The translations under genes and the position numbers were made by a program. Below the pieces are notes generated by a model. It was not told the origin of the DNA and searched no databases. It saw only the letters and a list, made by a program, of their open reading frames with translations. A stretch of DNA of 62,370 bases from Collinsella aerofaciens (lineage in GTDB: Bacteria > Actinomycetota > Coriobacteriia > Coriobacteriales > Coriobacteriaceae): assembly GCF_028207065.1 (NCBI RefSeq), contig NZ_JAQLFP010000013.1, positions 1-62,370 of the forward strand, in the 5' to 3' direction. This document shows positions 27,299-35,395 of this stretch, one piece after another; the stretch's first letter is position 1; each line of letters opens with the position of its first letter.

Positions 27299-28500
27299 TG
27301 CTCAAGCTGAGTTAGGAGCTCCTCAACGATCTCAACGGCATCGCCGACGACCTTGTACTGGGCGGCACCGAAGATGGGGGCATCCGGGTCCTCATTGATG
27401 GCGACAATGCACTCCGCCCCACCGATGCCGGCGAGATGCTGGATAGCACCCGAGACACCGATGCTCACGAGGAGCTTGGGCGAGACCGATACACCCGTCT
27501 GGCCAATTTGGTGGCGATACTCCAACCAGCCTGCCTCCACAATGGGACGCGTGCAACCAAGCTCGGCACCCAGGGCATCGGCGAGCTTTCGCATCAGGGG
27601 CAGATTCTTCTTGGAACCAATGCCGCGACCCACCACGACCAGACGCTCGGCATCGGCAATTGAGGCCTGTTGTCCCCATTCCTCGGCGGGAATCGAGATC
27701 TCGACGCGGGCCCCAACGTCATCCGCAAGCACTATCTGGGTAATCGTGCCGGAGCGGCTATAGTCAAACTCGGGCGCCTTAAAGATGCCGGGGCGCACCG
27801 TTGCCATCTGAGGACGGTGGTTGGGGCAGATAATGGTGGCCATCAGGTTGCCGCCAAACGCCGGGCGCGTCTGCTGCAGCAGACCCGTCTCCGTATCCAT
27901 AGAAAGCACCGTGCAATCGGCCGTAAGGCCCGTCTGCAAGCGCACAGCCACACCGGGCGCCAGCTCGCGACCAAAGGCGGTCGCGCCGTACAGAATGGCC
28001 TCGGGCTTGCGCTCGGCCACCAAATCGTAGATCAGGCGAGCATAGACCTCCGCGTCGTTCTGACGCAGGCGCTCGTCACGACAGACCAGAACTTCGTCCG
28101 CGCCGGCACAAACCAGGTGTTCGAGGTCCCCGAGCGAGCCCTCGGAACCCATGCCGATCAGCGCCACCAGGCGACAGCCGCGTGCATCAGCAAGCTCGCG
28201 CCCCTTGCCCATGAGCTCGAAGGCCACGGATGCCACGGCATCGTGCTTGTCAGTTTGCACGAAGACCCAAATGTCTCGATATGCGTCAAGGTCTACCGCG
28301 CCAGCGGCCTCGTCGCGCTCGATCGAGATGGCGTTGACGGGGCAGGCGTCGACGCACCCGCCGCACAGGATACAGCCGTCGGTTACGCGGGCACAGCGAT
28401 TGGGGCGCTCGCCCTCCACCACAATGCCGCCCGAGGCGCAGGCGCGAACGCAGCGACCACAGCCGATGCAGACTTCGCTATCGATAATCAGCCCGCTCAT
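27295..28500 (-). CDS. Electron transfer flavoprotein alpha subunit with ferredoxin domain
   Basis: 401 residues. An N-terminal 2[4Fe-4S] ferredoxin domain (Cys 11, 14, 17, 21 and 43, 46, 49, 53) is fused to an EtfA domain, with C-terminal FAD-binding features (VVVGRGIGSKKN, GVSGAIQHLAG, IVAINEDPDAPIF). This fusion is typical of the LctC/CarE type used in flavin-based electron bifurcation or confurcation. It lies directly after etfB and the FAD-linked dehydrogenase, giving the order lctD-lctB-lctC. It would pass electrons between lactate, ferredoxin and NAD. Confidence 0.92.
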   Translation of the reverse strand: MSGLIIDSEVCIGCGRCVRACASGGIVVEGERPNRCARVTDGCILCGGCVDACPVNAISIERDEAAGAVDLDAYRDIWVFVQTDKHDAVASVAFELMGKGRELADARGCRLVALIGMGSEGSLGDLEHLVCAGADEVLVCRDERLRQNDAEVYARLIYDLVAERKPEAILYGATAFGRELAPGVAVRLQTGLTADCTVLSMDTETGLLQQTRPAFGGNLMATIICPNHRPQMATVRPGIFKAPEFDYSRSGTITQIVLADDVGARVEISIPAEEWGQQASIADAERLVVVGRGIGSKKNLPLMRKLADALGAELGCTRPIVEAGWLEYRHQIGQTGVSVSPKLLVSIGVSGAIQHLAGIGGAECIVAINEDPDAPIFGAAQYKVVGDAVEIVEELLTQLEH

Positions 28501-29316
28501 CTATGCCATCCCCTCGATAATCTTGGCAAGTTTTACCGCCTGCTCGGACGCCGTTCCCTCAACGGCCTCGCACGTTTGGTCACGGTCGGGCACAAACGAG
28601 CGCACGACCTGCGTCGGTGATCCGGCAAGGCCGCAGCGTGCGGGGTCGGCGTTCACGTCGGCAGCGCTGGCCACGCGCACGCCTGCATCCTCGGCCGCGC
28701 GAATACCGGCAATACTCGGCATGCGCAGCTGGCCAATCTCCTTGGCAGTCGTCATTGCACACGGCATCTCCAGGTACACCGTCTCCTCGCCGGCATCGCA
28801 GCCGTGGACGAGCGCCAGCGAGCCACACGTCGTAAATCCCACGCTCTGCACACAGCTCACGTCGGTCACGCAGGGAATCTCAAAGGCTCCGGCCAGCTCG
28901 GGGCCGATCTGGGCCGTATCGCCGTCCACTGCCATCTTGCCGCAGATGAGCAGGTCAAAGTCCTCATCGAGTGCCTCGATGCCGCATTTGAGGGCATAGG
29001 TGGTGGCTAGGGTATCGGCACCCGCAAAGGCTCGGTCGGTCAGCAGCAGCGCGTCGTCGGCACCGCGGGCGATGCAGTCGCGCAGCAGCGATTCGGTCGC
29101 GGGGATGCCCATCGACACCACCGTCACACGCACGTCCATGCCAAAGCCGATAAAGTCGTCCTTCAGCGCTAGCGCACATTCGAGAGCACTTGCATCGAAG
29201 GGATTAATGACCGCCTGCTTGCCATCACGCACGATAGTATTGGTCTTGGGGTCCATCTTGACCTCGGTGCTTCCGGGCACCGCCTTGACGCACACCACCA
29301 TATGGAAATCACTCAT
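28501..29316 (-). CDS. Electron transfer flavoprotein beta subunit
   Basis: About 271 residues, normal for EtfB. Features are VVCVKAVPGSTEVKMD at the start, INPFDASALECALALKD, and the central LLICGKMAVDGDTAQIGPELA block that contacts the nucleotide and EtfA. The ATG at 29316 has AAGGGGG ten bases upstream; a GTG at 29322 overlaps the dehydrogenase stop (GTGA) and is the alternative. Its stop abuts the etfA start with no gap. In bifurcating Etf complexes this subunit binds NAD(H) rather than AMP. Confidence 0.92.
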   Translation of the reverse strand: MSDFHMVVCVKAVPGSTEVKMDPKTNTIVRDGKQAVINPFDASALECALALKDDFIGFGMDVRVTVVSMGIPATESLLRDCIARGADDALLLTDRAFAGADTLATTYALKCGIEALDEDFDLLICGKMAVDGDTAQIGPELAGAFEIPCVTDVSCVQSVGFTTCGSLALVHGCDAGEETVYLEMPCAMTTAKEIGQLRMPSIAGIRAAEDAGVRVASAADVNADPARCGLAGSPTQVVRSFVPDRDQTCEAVEGTASEQAVKLAKIIEGMA

Positions 29317-29318
29317 CT

Positions 29319-30920
29319 TCACGCGCCCCCTTTCTGGACGAGTTCATCCAAGAGCTTCTCCGTAAACAGGTTGCCGCGACCCAGCTGGCCGGCAGGATCA
29401 AGCTGGAGTTTGAGACGCGCCGACTCGACCATGGCCTCGTGGCCGTACATCGTCTCCAAGAAGCCCGCCTTGATCTTGCCGACGCCGTGTTCGGCAGAAA
29501 CGGCACCGCCCATGGCCGTGACCTCGGAAGCCCACTGGGCAAAGAGCTCTCCACCACGACGGTAGTCTTGCGCATCGCGCGGCAGGATGTTCACATGCAG
29601 ATGGTTGTTCCCGATGTGTCCCCAGGCAGCAGACTCAAGCCCGCTTTCGGCCAGCGTGCGGCGATAGAGGGCCACGACATCGGCAAGGCGTGCATTGGGC
29701 ACCGACATATCCGATCCCAGCTTGGTAATGGTGGGGTCGGTGCGGCGACGCTCGTCAATGAGCATGTTGACGCTCTCGGGCACCGCGTGGCGGAAGAACC
29801 GCTGGCACTCGCGATCGACTTCGTTGCGGGCGACCCATGTCGCATCGTCGCGGCCGCCCGCAAGCTCCAGCACCCATCCCAAGTGGTACAGCTCCTCGGT
29901 CGCCTGCGCCTCGTCATCGCAATCGAGCTCCACGTAGACACATACCTTGGCCTCTTTGTCGAGCGCCGGCAGCGAGGCAAACGCCGTCGACTGCTCGCGC
30001 TGGCGACGTAGAATATCCAGGGCGCCAGCATCGAAGTACTCGATGGCAGCCGCATGGGACAGGACAGGGCGCACGGAATCGGTAAAGGACACCGCCTTGT
30101 CCTCGCTATCGAAAAAGCAACTCACACCCCAAACGACCGCAGGCGCCGCCTGCAGGGCAATCTCGAGCTCGGTGATAACGCCGAGCGTGCCGCACGCGCC
30201 GATAAAGAGGTCGATGGCGTCCATATCGTCCGCAACGAAATAGCCTGAGGCATTTTTTGTCTCGGGCATGGTATAGCCGGGAAGATCGAGCTCGAGCGTA
30301 CGGCCCTCTGCCGTCACGAGCGACAGGTGGCGGCCCTGGGCAAAAGCCTCGCCGCGCTGAAGCTCAAGCAAATCGCCATCAGCCAGCGCGACGTGGAGTC
30401 CCGTGATATGCGGGCGCATGGGGCCGTAAGCGTAGCTGCGGGCGCCGGAGGCGTTGCATGCCGCCATGCCACCCAGACAGGCAGATGCCTCGGTGGGATC
30501 GGTGGGAAAGAACTGCTCGGGGGACTCTTGGAACTCCTCGTAGGCCTCAAGCGATGCCTGGTCCCAACCAGCGGTCGGCAGTACCTTCTTGCTCAGCTGC
30601 TTACGCAGCTCCGAGAGCACAACGCCCGGCTCCACGCGCAGCAGAAATTGGCCTTGTTCATCGCGGCGAAGGCCCAAGTAGCGATTCATACGGGAAGTAT
30701 TGAGGATATGCCCACCGTGGGGCACGGCACCGGCGGCAAGGCCGGTTCGGGCGCCCTGAACCGTTACCGGGACACGCTCGGCATGGAGCGTTTCCAAAAT
30801 GGCACGGACCTCGTCTTCCGTTGTCGGAAACGAGATGCTCGATGCTTCGCCCGATGCACGAGATTCATCGCGGCCATACTCTTCGAACTCATCGGTGAAG
30901 GGTTTAATGGTTGCAGACAC
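29319..30920 (-). CDS. FAD-binding D-lactate/glycolate-type dehydrogenase (LctD-like)
   Basis: 533 residues of the GlcD/FAD_binding_4 family. The flavin domain has VPVTVQGARTGLAAGAVPHGG, LRVEPGVVLSEL and ASACLGGMAACNASGARSYAYG. The C-terminal FAD-oxidase part includes AWGHIGNNHLHVNILPR and SAEHGVGKIKAGFL. Heading the operon with EtfB and ferredoxin-EtfA, it matches the Acetobacterium Lct complex, which oxidises lactate with NAD at the cost of reduced ferredoxin. 2-hydroxyglutarate or glycolate are alternative substrates. No lactate permease is adjacent. Confidence 0.88.
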   Translation of the reverse strand: MSATIKPFTDEFEEYGRDESRASGEASSISFPTTEDEVRAILETLHAERVPVTVQGARTGLAAGAVPHGGHILNTSRMNRYLGLRRDEQGQFLLRVEPGVVLSELRKQLSKKVLPTAGWDQASLEAYEEFQESPEQFFPTDPTEASACLGGMAACNASGARSYAYGPMRPHITGLHVALADGDLLELQRGEAFAQGRHLSLVTAEGRTLELDLPGYTMPETKNASGYFVADDMDAIDLFIGACGTLGVITELEIALQAAPAVVWGVSCFFDSEDKAVSFTDSVRPVLSHAAAIEYFDAGALDILRRQREQSTAFASLPALDKEAKVCVYVELDCDDEAQATEELYHLGWVLELAGGRDDATWVARNEVDRECQRFFRHAVPESVNMLIDERRRTDPTITKLGSDMSVPNARLADVVALYRRTLAESGLESAAWGHIGNNHLHVNILPRDAQDYRRGGELFAQWASEVTAMGGAVSAEHGVGKIKAGFLETMYGHEAMVESARLKLQLDPAGQLGRGNLFTEKLLDELVQKGGA

Positions 30921-31266
30921 GCGAACTCCCCCTTTAGCTAACTACAGTGTTTGCAGGGAGATGTTACCGCATCGTTTCGTCGACGTGTTCGAGACCGTCT
31001 CCATAATTGGCGATTTTTACGTTTGTGCAATTCGGCGAACGGCAAGGCTTCCTCGGCAGACGATGCTTTTGACACATATCGCCCCGCCGTCGCCGACCGC
31101 TCGATTGTCGCTCGAAAAAAGTTGAAGTAATTTTTTCCACCTTTTACCTGCGGAGATGTCAATCCGTCAAGCATTTGGTCAGAAATTGGTCAAGTAGCGG
31201 CTGATACGGTCGGCGTCGACAACCAAAACCGATAGAAGTTTTGGCCCCAGAAGCAGGGAGGTTCCC
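30921..31266. promoter_or_regulatory. Divergent promoter region between lct-type operon and surface-protein operon
   Basis: 346 non-coding bases between two divergent operons. The half nearer the plus-strand genes includes a direct repeat ATTTGGTCAGAAATTGGTCA at about 31173-31192, which could be an operator. The middle has AAAAAAGTTGAAGTAATTTTTT at 31115-31136, an imperfect AT-rich palindrome. No confident -35/-10 pair is assigned. A strong GGGAGG ribosome site ends the region before 31267. Confidence 0.35.
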
Positions 31267-31563
31267 ATGGCATATTACTGGCCCCAGTACGGCGTCGCCA
31301 TCGAGGTCGACGACGATCCCTATCTCCTGCCTTTCGACGAAGAGGCGTTCCCCGATACGGCGGTCTACCACGTCACCACCGATGTTATCTGCGACCCCGA
31401 GTCGTTCTCGGCGCTCGCCCACCACATCGCGCGTATCCACGACATCGAGCTCCCTCACGACTTTGACGAGCTCATCTACTCGCGCCGCCTGATGCTTCAC
31501 ATGCTCTTTGGAGCGGACCCGTCCACGTTCGCACGTGTCTACACCACCAAGGACGCCGCATGA
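31267..31563 (+). CDS. Conserved small hypothetical protein
   Basis: 98 residues, acidic, without signal peptide or membrane helix (MAYYWPQYGVAIEVDDDPYLL). I recognise no family. Strong CAGGGAGG ribosome site and an ATGA overlap with the next gene make it a real coding gene. As the first gene of an operon for exported proteins it may be a cytoplasmic regulator or chaperone; that is only context. Confidence 0.7.
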   Translation: MAYYWPQYGVAIEVDDDPYLLPFDEEAFPDTAVYHVTTDVICDPESFSALAHHIARIHDIELPHDFDELIYSRRLMLHMLFGADPSTFARVYTTKDAA

Positions 31564-32069
31564 GTGCGAAGAAGCCGCCCCGCCTCGCAGGACTGGGGCG
31601 TCGCAAGAAACTCGTCGTTGTCTGCCTGGCTATCGTCTGCGCCCTCATCGCCGTAGGGCTATACGCCTGGCAGTCGCAGCCCGTGCCCGAAGCGGGCGCC
31701 TCAGTCACGACGGCAGAGGGCAAATCGCGACAAGAAATCCAAGATGAGCTCGATGCCATCGTCCGCGACAACATGATGACGATTTCGGTCGCGCCGGTCG
31801 CTCAGCTACAGGAGGACGGCAAGCTGCGCGTCAACGTGCAAAACGTCCAAGACAATAAATTTCCCCAGCGATTCCGCGTCATCCAAAACGACGAGACCAT
31901 GTACGAATCCGGTGTGGTCGAGACCGGCAAGACAATCGAGACGTGCCCCGCCGGCGACATCAAAGAAGGCGAGGCATACATCGAGATCCAGGCACTCGAT
32001 GCCAAGACCCTCGACAGCCACGGCAATCCGACACGTGTCAGGGTACGGGTTGAGCAAGCCGAGAACTAG
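31560..32069 (+). CDS. Membrane-anchored extracellular protein
   Basis: 169 residues. A short basic cytoplasmic tail (KKPPRLAGLGRRKK) leads into one membrane helix (LVVVCLAIVCALIAVGLYAW). The remaining 125 residues are outside, rich in beta-type sequence (LRVNVQNVQDNKFPQRFRV, YIEIQALDAKTL). No lipobox or cleavage site is evident, so it is probably a signal-anchored surface protein. Its start overlaps the upstream stop by four bases. Unknown function; context links it to the following secreted proteins. Confidence 0.72.
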   Translation: MSAKKPPRLAGLGRRKKLVVVCLAIVCALIAVGLYAWQSQPVPEAGASVTTAEGKSRQEIQDELDAIVRDNMMTISVAPVAQLQEDGKLRVNVQNVQDNKFPQRFRVIQNDETMYESGVVETGKTIETCPAGDIKEGEAYIEIQALDAKTLDSHGNPTRVRVRVEQAEN

Positions 32070-32159
32070 CTTTTTCGGCCGACGCGGCACCGCACGCAAT
32101 TCACCAGCATTCGTCCAATCATCGCGGGGACGGCCCGCGGCGAATAGAAAGGAACGACC

Positions 32160-32759
32160 ATGGACATCACCAGGAACATGAACGGAGCCAGAGCGCTCGT
32201 CGTGGGCGCAGGGCTCGCGCTCGCGCTCGCAATGGGCGCCGCCCCGACGCCGGCTCTGGCAGCCGGGCGCGTTGGAACCACGAAAGTAATGGTCAGGACC
32301 GAGATCGACAACGTAGAGTTCAAAGTTCCGACGGTTATTCCCTTCGTCGCCAAGGCCGACGGCACGCTTCAGGGCCCCTCAGAAGACGCGACCACCATCG
32401 ACAATCATTCGGCCTACGGCATCCATGTCACCAACATGAAGATCGACGCCATGAACACCTGGACCATTGCCGCCGACGCCAAGGCCGGAACCGCGCAGAA
32501 TTCCATCGACTTTAAGGTCGGCCCCGACGGCGCACTCCAGAACGCCAGCGCCGCAATGCAGGAGACGGGCCTCGATCTTTCCAAGAATGCAGCCTTCGAC
32601 ATGGGCTACCAGGGCATTGCCGGCGGCACGGACAAAATTAAGCTCAAGACAAGCGGAAACGTCGCCCGCGTCACGCGCGACATCTTCCGCGTAACCGGCG
32701 AAGGCGATCAGGTTGCAACGATCACCTGGACGGTCGAGCCCGGTGCGCACACGGCATAA
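32160..32759 (+). CDS. Secreted beta-rich surface protein
   Basis: 199 residues with a clear Sec signal peptide (VVGAGLALALAMGAAPTPALA, cleavage near AAG). The mature part is beta-rich, with VEFKVPTVIPFVAKADGTLQ and a terminal TITWTVEPG strand somewhat like WxL-type wall-binding domains. No sorting signal of its own. AAAGGAACG precedes the ATG. It is probably secreted and held at the surface by partners from the same operon. Confidence 0.72.
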   Translation: MDITRNMNGARALVVGAGLALALAMGAAPTPALAAGRVGTTKVMVRTEIDNVEFKVPTVIPFVAKADGTLQGPSEDATTIDNHSAYGIHVTNMKIDAMNTWTIAADAKAGTAQNSIDFKVGPDGALQNASAAMQETGLDLSKNAAFDMGYQGIAGGTDKIKLKTSGNVARVTRDIFRVTGEGDQVATITWTVEPGAHTA

Positions 32760-33024
32760 GGCTATCGCCCTGGCCGCCACCGTCAGCATCCTAGCGTTTG
32801 GGCCAGCCATGGCCTTTGCCCAGCAAGAACAGGCACAGGCCGCCACGCAAGTGACGGTCGATCTCTCGGAACTCGACCGCGGCGACCGCGAGGAACCGTT
32901 GGCGCAGACAGGCGACAGACGATGGCTCTTGGCAGTAGGTGCCACAGCAGCAGGCGCGGGGACCGCCGGCCTCGGTCTGCACATCAAACACAGCCAGAAA
33001 CAAAACACGGATAGGCCGCACTAA
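32743..33024 (+). CDS. Short surface protein with LAQTG sorting-like signal
   Basis: About 93 residues. Signal peptide (ALAATVSILAFGPAMAFAQQ), a 30-residue acidic mature stretch, then LAQTGD, a hydrophobic segment (WLLAVGATAAGAGTAGLGL) and a charged tail (HIKHSQKQ). That is the order of a sortase substrate, with LAQTG in place of LPxTG. The start is uncertain: GTG at 32743, or ATG at 32713 (103 residues), both overlapping the previous gene in another frame. No sortase is encoded in the window. Confidence 0.65.
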   Translation: MRTRHKAIALAATVSILAFGPAMAFAQQEQAQAATQVTVDLSELDRGDREEPLAQTGDRRWLLAVGATAAGAGTAGLGLHIKHSQKQNTDRPH

Positions 33025-33042
33025 ATTAGCTAAGGAGACCCC

Positions 33043-34473
33043 ATGGCATCGAAGAACCTTTTGCCCGTCGTCGCACTCTGCGGCGCGCTCGCAACCGGAA
33101 CGCCTGTCGCCGCTTGGGCGACTCCCGTCATGGCAGACTCCTTACCAGCAGCCCTAAGCTCCGCACCAAATCCGTCGAGCGCCATTGCGTGTAAGCGTTT
33201 TTCGATTGCACAGGCCGCAATCTCAACCTCGGGATGCCTTCGTCGTAATACGGACGGCTCGATAGTCGTGGATATCAATCGTTCGAACAAGGTAAACGGC
33301 TCCCAGGCGGGGTGCGCCGTCTGCACGTGGCGCTCGGTTGTGCTCGATGCAGATGGCGATCCATGCAATTTAGAGCTGCGCATCGACATCGCTTCGGTCG
33401 ATGACTCGGCGAACGGAGCGAAGGTCGCCTTTGACGGTGCGTTTTTCGAGAAAGGAGGCGGTATATGTCTGGGCTGCGCCGCCGCGAATGCAGACGACAC
33501 GCAGCCCACCCTCTCATTCACGGCATCGTTGCGGCTGGCCAAAGCCGGCACCGATGCCATCGCGGCGGGAGAAACGTCCCTGCTGTTCTACGCCGCCAGC
33601 ACCAAAGATACAGACGCTCATTTCGAGAAGCCAGCCGGATCACTCAGCCTTACACGAGGGATAGAGGCAGGCCCTATTGAAATCGATGCCCACGCGCAAA
33701 GCAGGCAACGCATTCTTGCCGACCCGGCGCTTCTCGAAATGGAGTGGAACGGATCCGGAGCCATCGGAATTCTCCCCTCCGCGCTTGACGCCAAGACGCT
33801 CCCCTCAAACGACGAACCCATCAACGCAACCATACAAGAAGAGAGTGCGGACAAGGAAGCGGGTGCGGGCGACACGTCATCGCCGACAAACAGCGTCCCA
33901 GCTTCTTTCGAAGCACCGAATGAGCCCGCTACCGATCAAAACGATCCCGAGCTCGCGGACAGTCTGGGGCTTGCTGATCCTCAAGAAATCGATGAAGGTA
34001 ACTGCTGCGTGTTTGCCGCGCTCGACCACACGGAGGTCATCGACGCTGCAAGCATCGAAGTTGCCGCCGCCAATCAGCCCGTCCGCAAGTCGGCCATCAT
34101 CGCATTTCCTGAATCCATCGAAGTCGTCTTTTTGCCATCGGGCGAGGTCGTGGCCCCAACACTGCTCACCTTGTTGGGCGCCAAGAATACTCGAAACGAA
34201 ATTAAAAAGGTCACGGTTGTCGACCCTGCAACCACCGCTAAATTGCGCCTATACGCCGTTGCCCCAGACGGAGGCAAGACCTTGGAATTCGATGGCGACA
34301 CACTCCTAGCCTGGCGACGTCTGGACATTATGCAAGACGTCTCGTATCAGATCGAACTCGAAGGGGTTGATCGTACCCGCGATGCCAATATCATCGCCGC
34401 GGCTATTGAATCCCCACAGCGGCTTATGACACTGCGCTTTGACTACTATCCCTATGTCCCGACAACCACCTGA
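33043..34473 (+). CDS. Large secreted protein of surface operon
   Basis: 476 residues with a signal peptide (LLPVVALCGALATGTPVAAWA). The N-terminal half of the mature protein has paired cysteines (AGCAVCTWRS, GGICLGCAAA), suggesting disulfides or metal. A low-complexity Pro/Glu/Ala/Asp linker covers about 265-320. A C-terminal beta-rich domain ends FDYYPYVPTTT. No membrane anchor is seen. AAGGAG lies before ATG. It is the last gene of the run that starts at 31267. Function unknown; probably part of a surface complex with the LAQTG protein. Confidence 0.72.
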   Translation: MASKNLLPVVALCGALATGTPVAAWATPVMADSLPAALSSAPNPSSAIACKRFSIAQAAISTSGCLRRNTDGSIVVDINRSNKVNGSQAGCAVCTWRSVVLDADGDPCNLELRIDIASVDDSANGAKVAFDGAFFEKGGGICLGCAAANADDTQPTLSFTASLRLAKAGTDAIAAGETSLLFYAASTKDTDAHFEKPAGSLSLTRGIEAGPIEIDAHAQSRQRILADPALLEMEWNGSGAIGILPSALDAKTLPSNDEPINATIQEESADKEAGAGDTSSPTNSVPASFEAPNEPATDQNDPELADSLGLADPQEIDEGNCCVFAALDHTEVIDAASIEVAAANQPVRKSAIIAFPESIEVVFLPSGEVVAPTLLTLLGAKNTRNEIKKVTVVDPATTAKLRLYAVAPDGGKTLEFDGDTLLAWRRLDIMQDVSYQIELEGVDRTRDANIIAAAIESPQRLMTLRFDYYPYVPTTT

Positions 34474-34591
34474 GGCTTAAATACTGCGCGTCGTTGCTAA
34501 TACCACTTATATAACGTATTAGATGAGTCGCGATGTGTCTCGCATTCCATTCTGCTACGATTGCCACGTTGGCATCAATACAGGAGGGCTC

Positions 34592-35308
34592 ATGCCGGGC
34601 TTGGGAACAATCATCAACGTTGTCCTTTTAGTTGCGGGCGGTCTTTTGGGATTAGCGGGCGGTCGCTTTATCACACCGCGTATCCAAGACACGCTCATGA
34701 AAGCGTCGGGGCTGTGCGTCCTGTTTATCGGCCTTGGCGGCACCATGCAAAAGATGCTCCTTATCGATGGAAAGGCGCTGTCGACCACCGGTACCACCAT
34801 GCTCATCGTCTCATTTGCGCTCGGTTCGCTCATCGGCGAGGCCGTCGACTTGGAAGCCGCCATTGAGAACCTTGGCGAATGGCTCAAGCGCAAAACCGGC
34901 AGCGAGGGCGATAACGAGTTCACCAACGCTTTTGTCTCGACTTCGCTCACCGTGTGTATCGGCGCCATGGCCATTGTGGGATCGATTCAGGACGGCCTGC
35001 TCGGCGACTGGTCAACGCTTGCCCTCAAGGGCGCACTGGACTGCATCATCGTCTGCACCATGACGGCCTCACTTGGCCGCGGCTGCATCTTTTCCGCCCT
35101 GCCCGTCGCCGTGTTCCAGGGGACGATCACGCTGTTTGCCGGTGCACTCTCCCCCATCATGACCACAGCAGCCCTCAACAGCCTTTCGTTCGTAGGCTCC
35201 ATGCTCATCTTCTGCGTCGGCGTCAACCTCATCCGTCCTCAGACCTTCCGCACGGCCAATATGCTTCCCTCCGTCGTCATCGCCGTCATCTACGCCCTCC
35301 TGTTCTAA
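34592..35308 (+). CDS. DUF554 membrane protein (YdfK-like)
   Basis: 238 residues with about seven hydrophobic segments. DUF554 features are GTIINVVLLVAGGLLGL at the start, SGLCVLFIGLGGTMQKML, TSLTVCIGAMAIVGSIQDGL and a C-terminal NLIRPQTFRTANMLPSVVIAVI. Possible transporter; function unproven in the family. AGGAGGG lies before ATG at 34592, and a longer frame to 34523 is not used. Monocistronic. Confidence 0.88.
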   Translation: MPGLGTIINVVLLVAGGLLGLAGGRFITPRIQDTLMKASGLCVLFIGLGGTMQKMLLIDGKALSTTGTTMLIVSFALGSLIGEAVDLEAAIENLGEWLKRKTGSEGDNEFTNAFVSTSLTVCIGAMAIVGSIQDGLLGDWSTLALKGALDCIIVCTMTASLGRGCIFSALPVAVFQGTITLFAGALSPIMTTAALNSLSFVGSMLIFCVGVNLIRPQTFRTANMLPSVVIAVIYALLF

Positions 35309-35395
35309 ATCTATCAACGCAGCGGTATCTCGAACATCTGTTTGATGCTGTGCTATGATATGAGGTCACCGTAGCTGCGTTCGAGAGGAGGAGCG

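Noticed and set aside
32160..33024. The LAQTG protein as the frameshifted C-terminus of the preceding secreted protein
   Set aside because: It has its own signal peptide, so it is better read as a separate overlapping gene.
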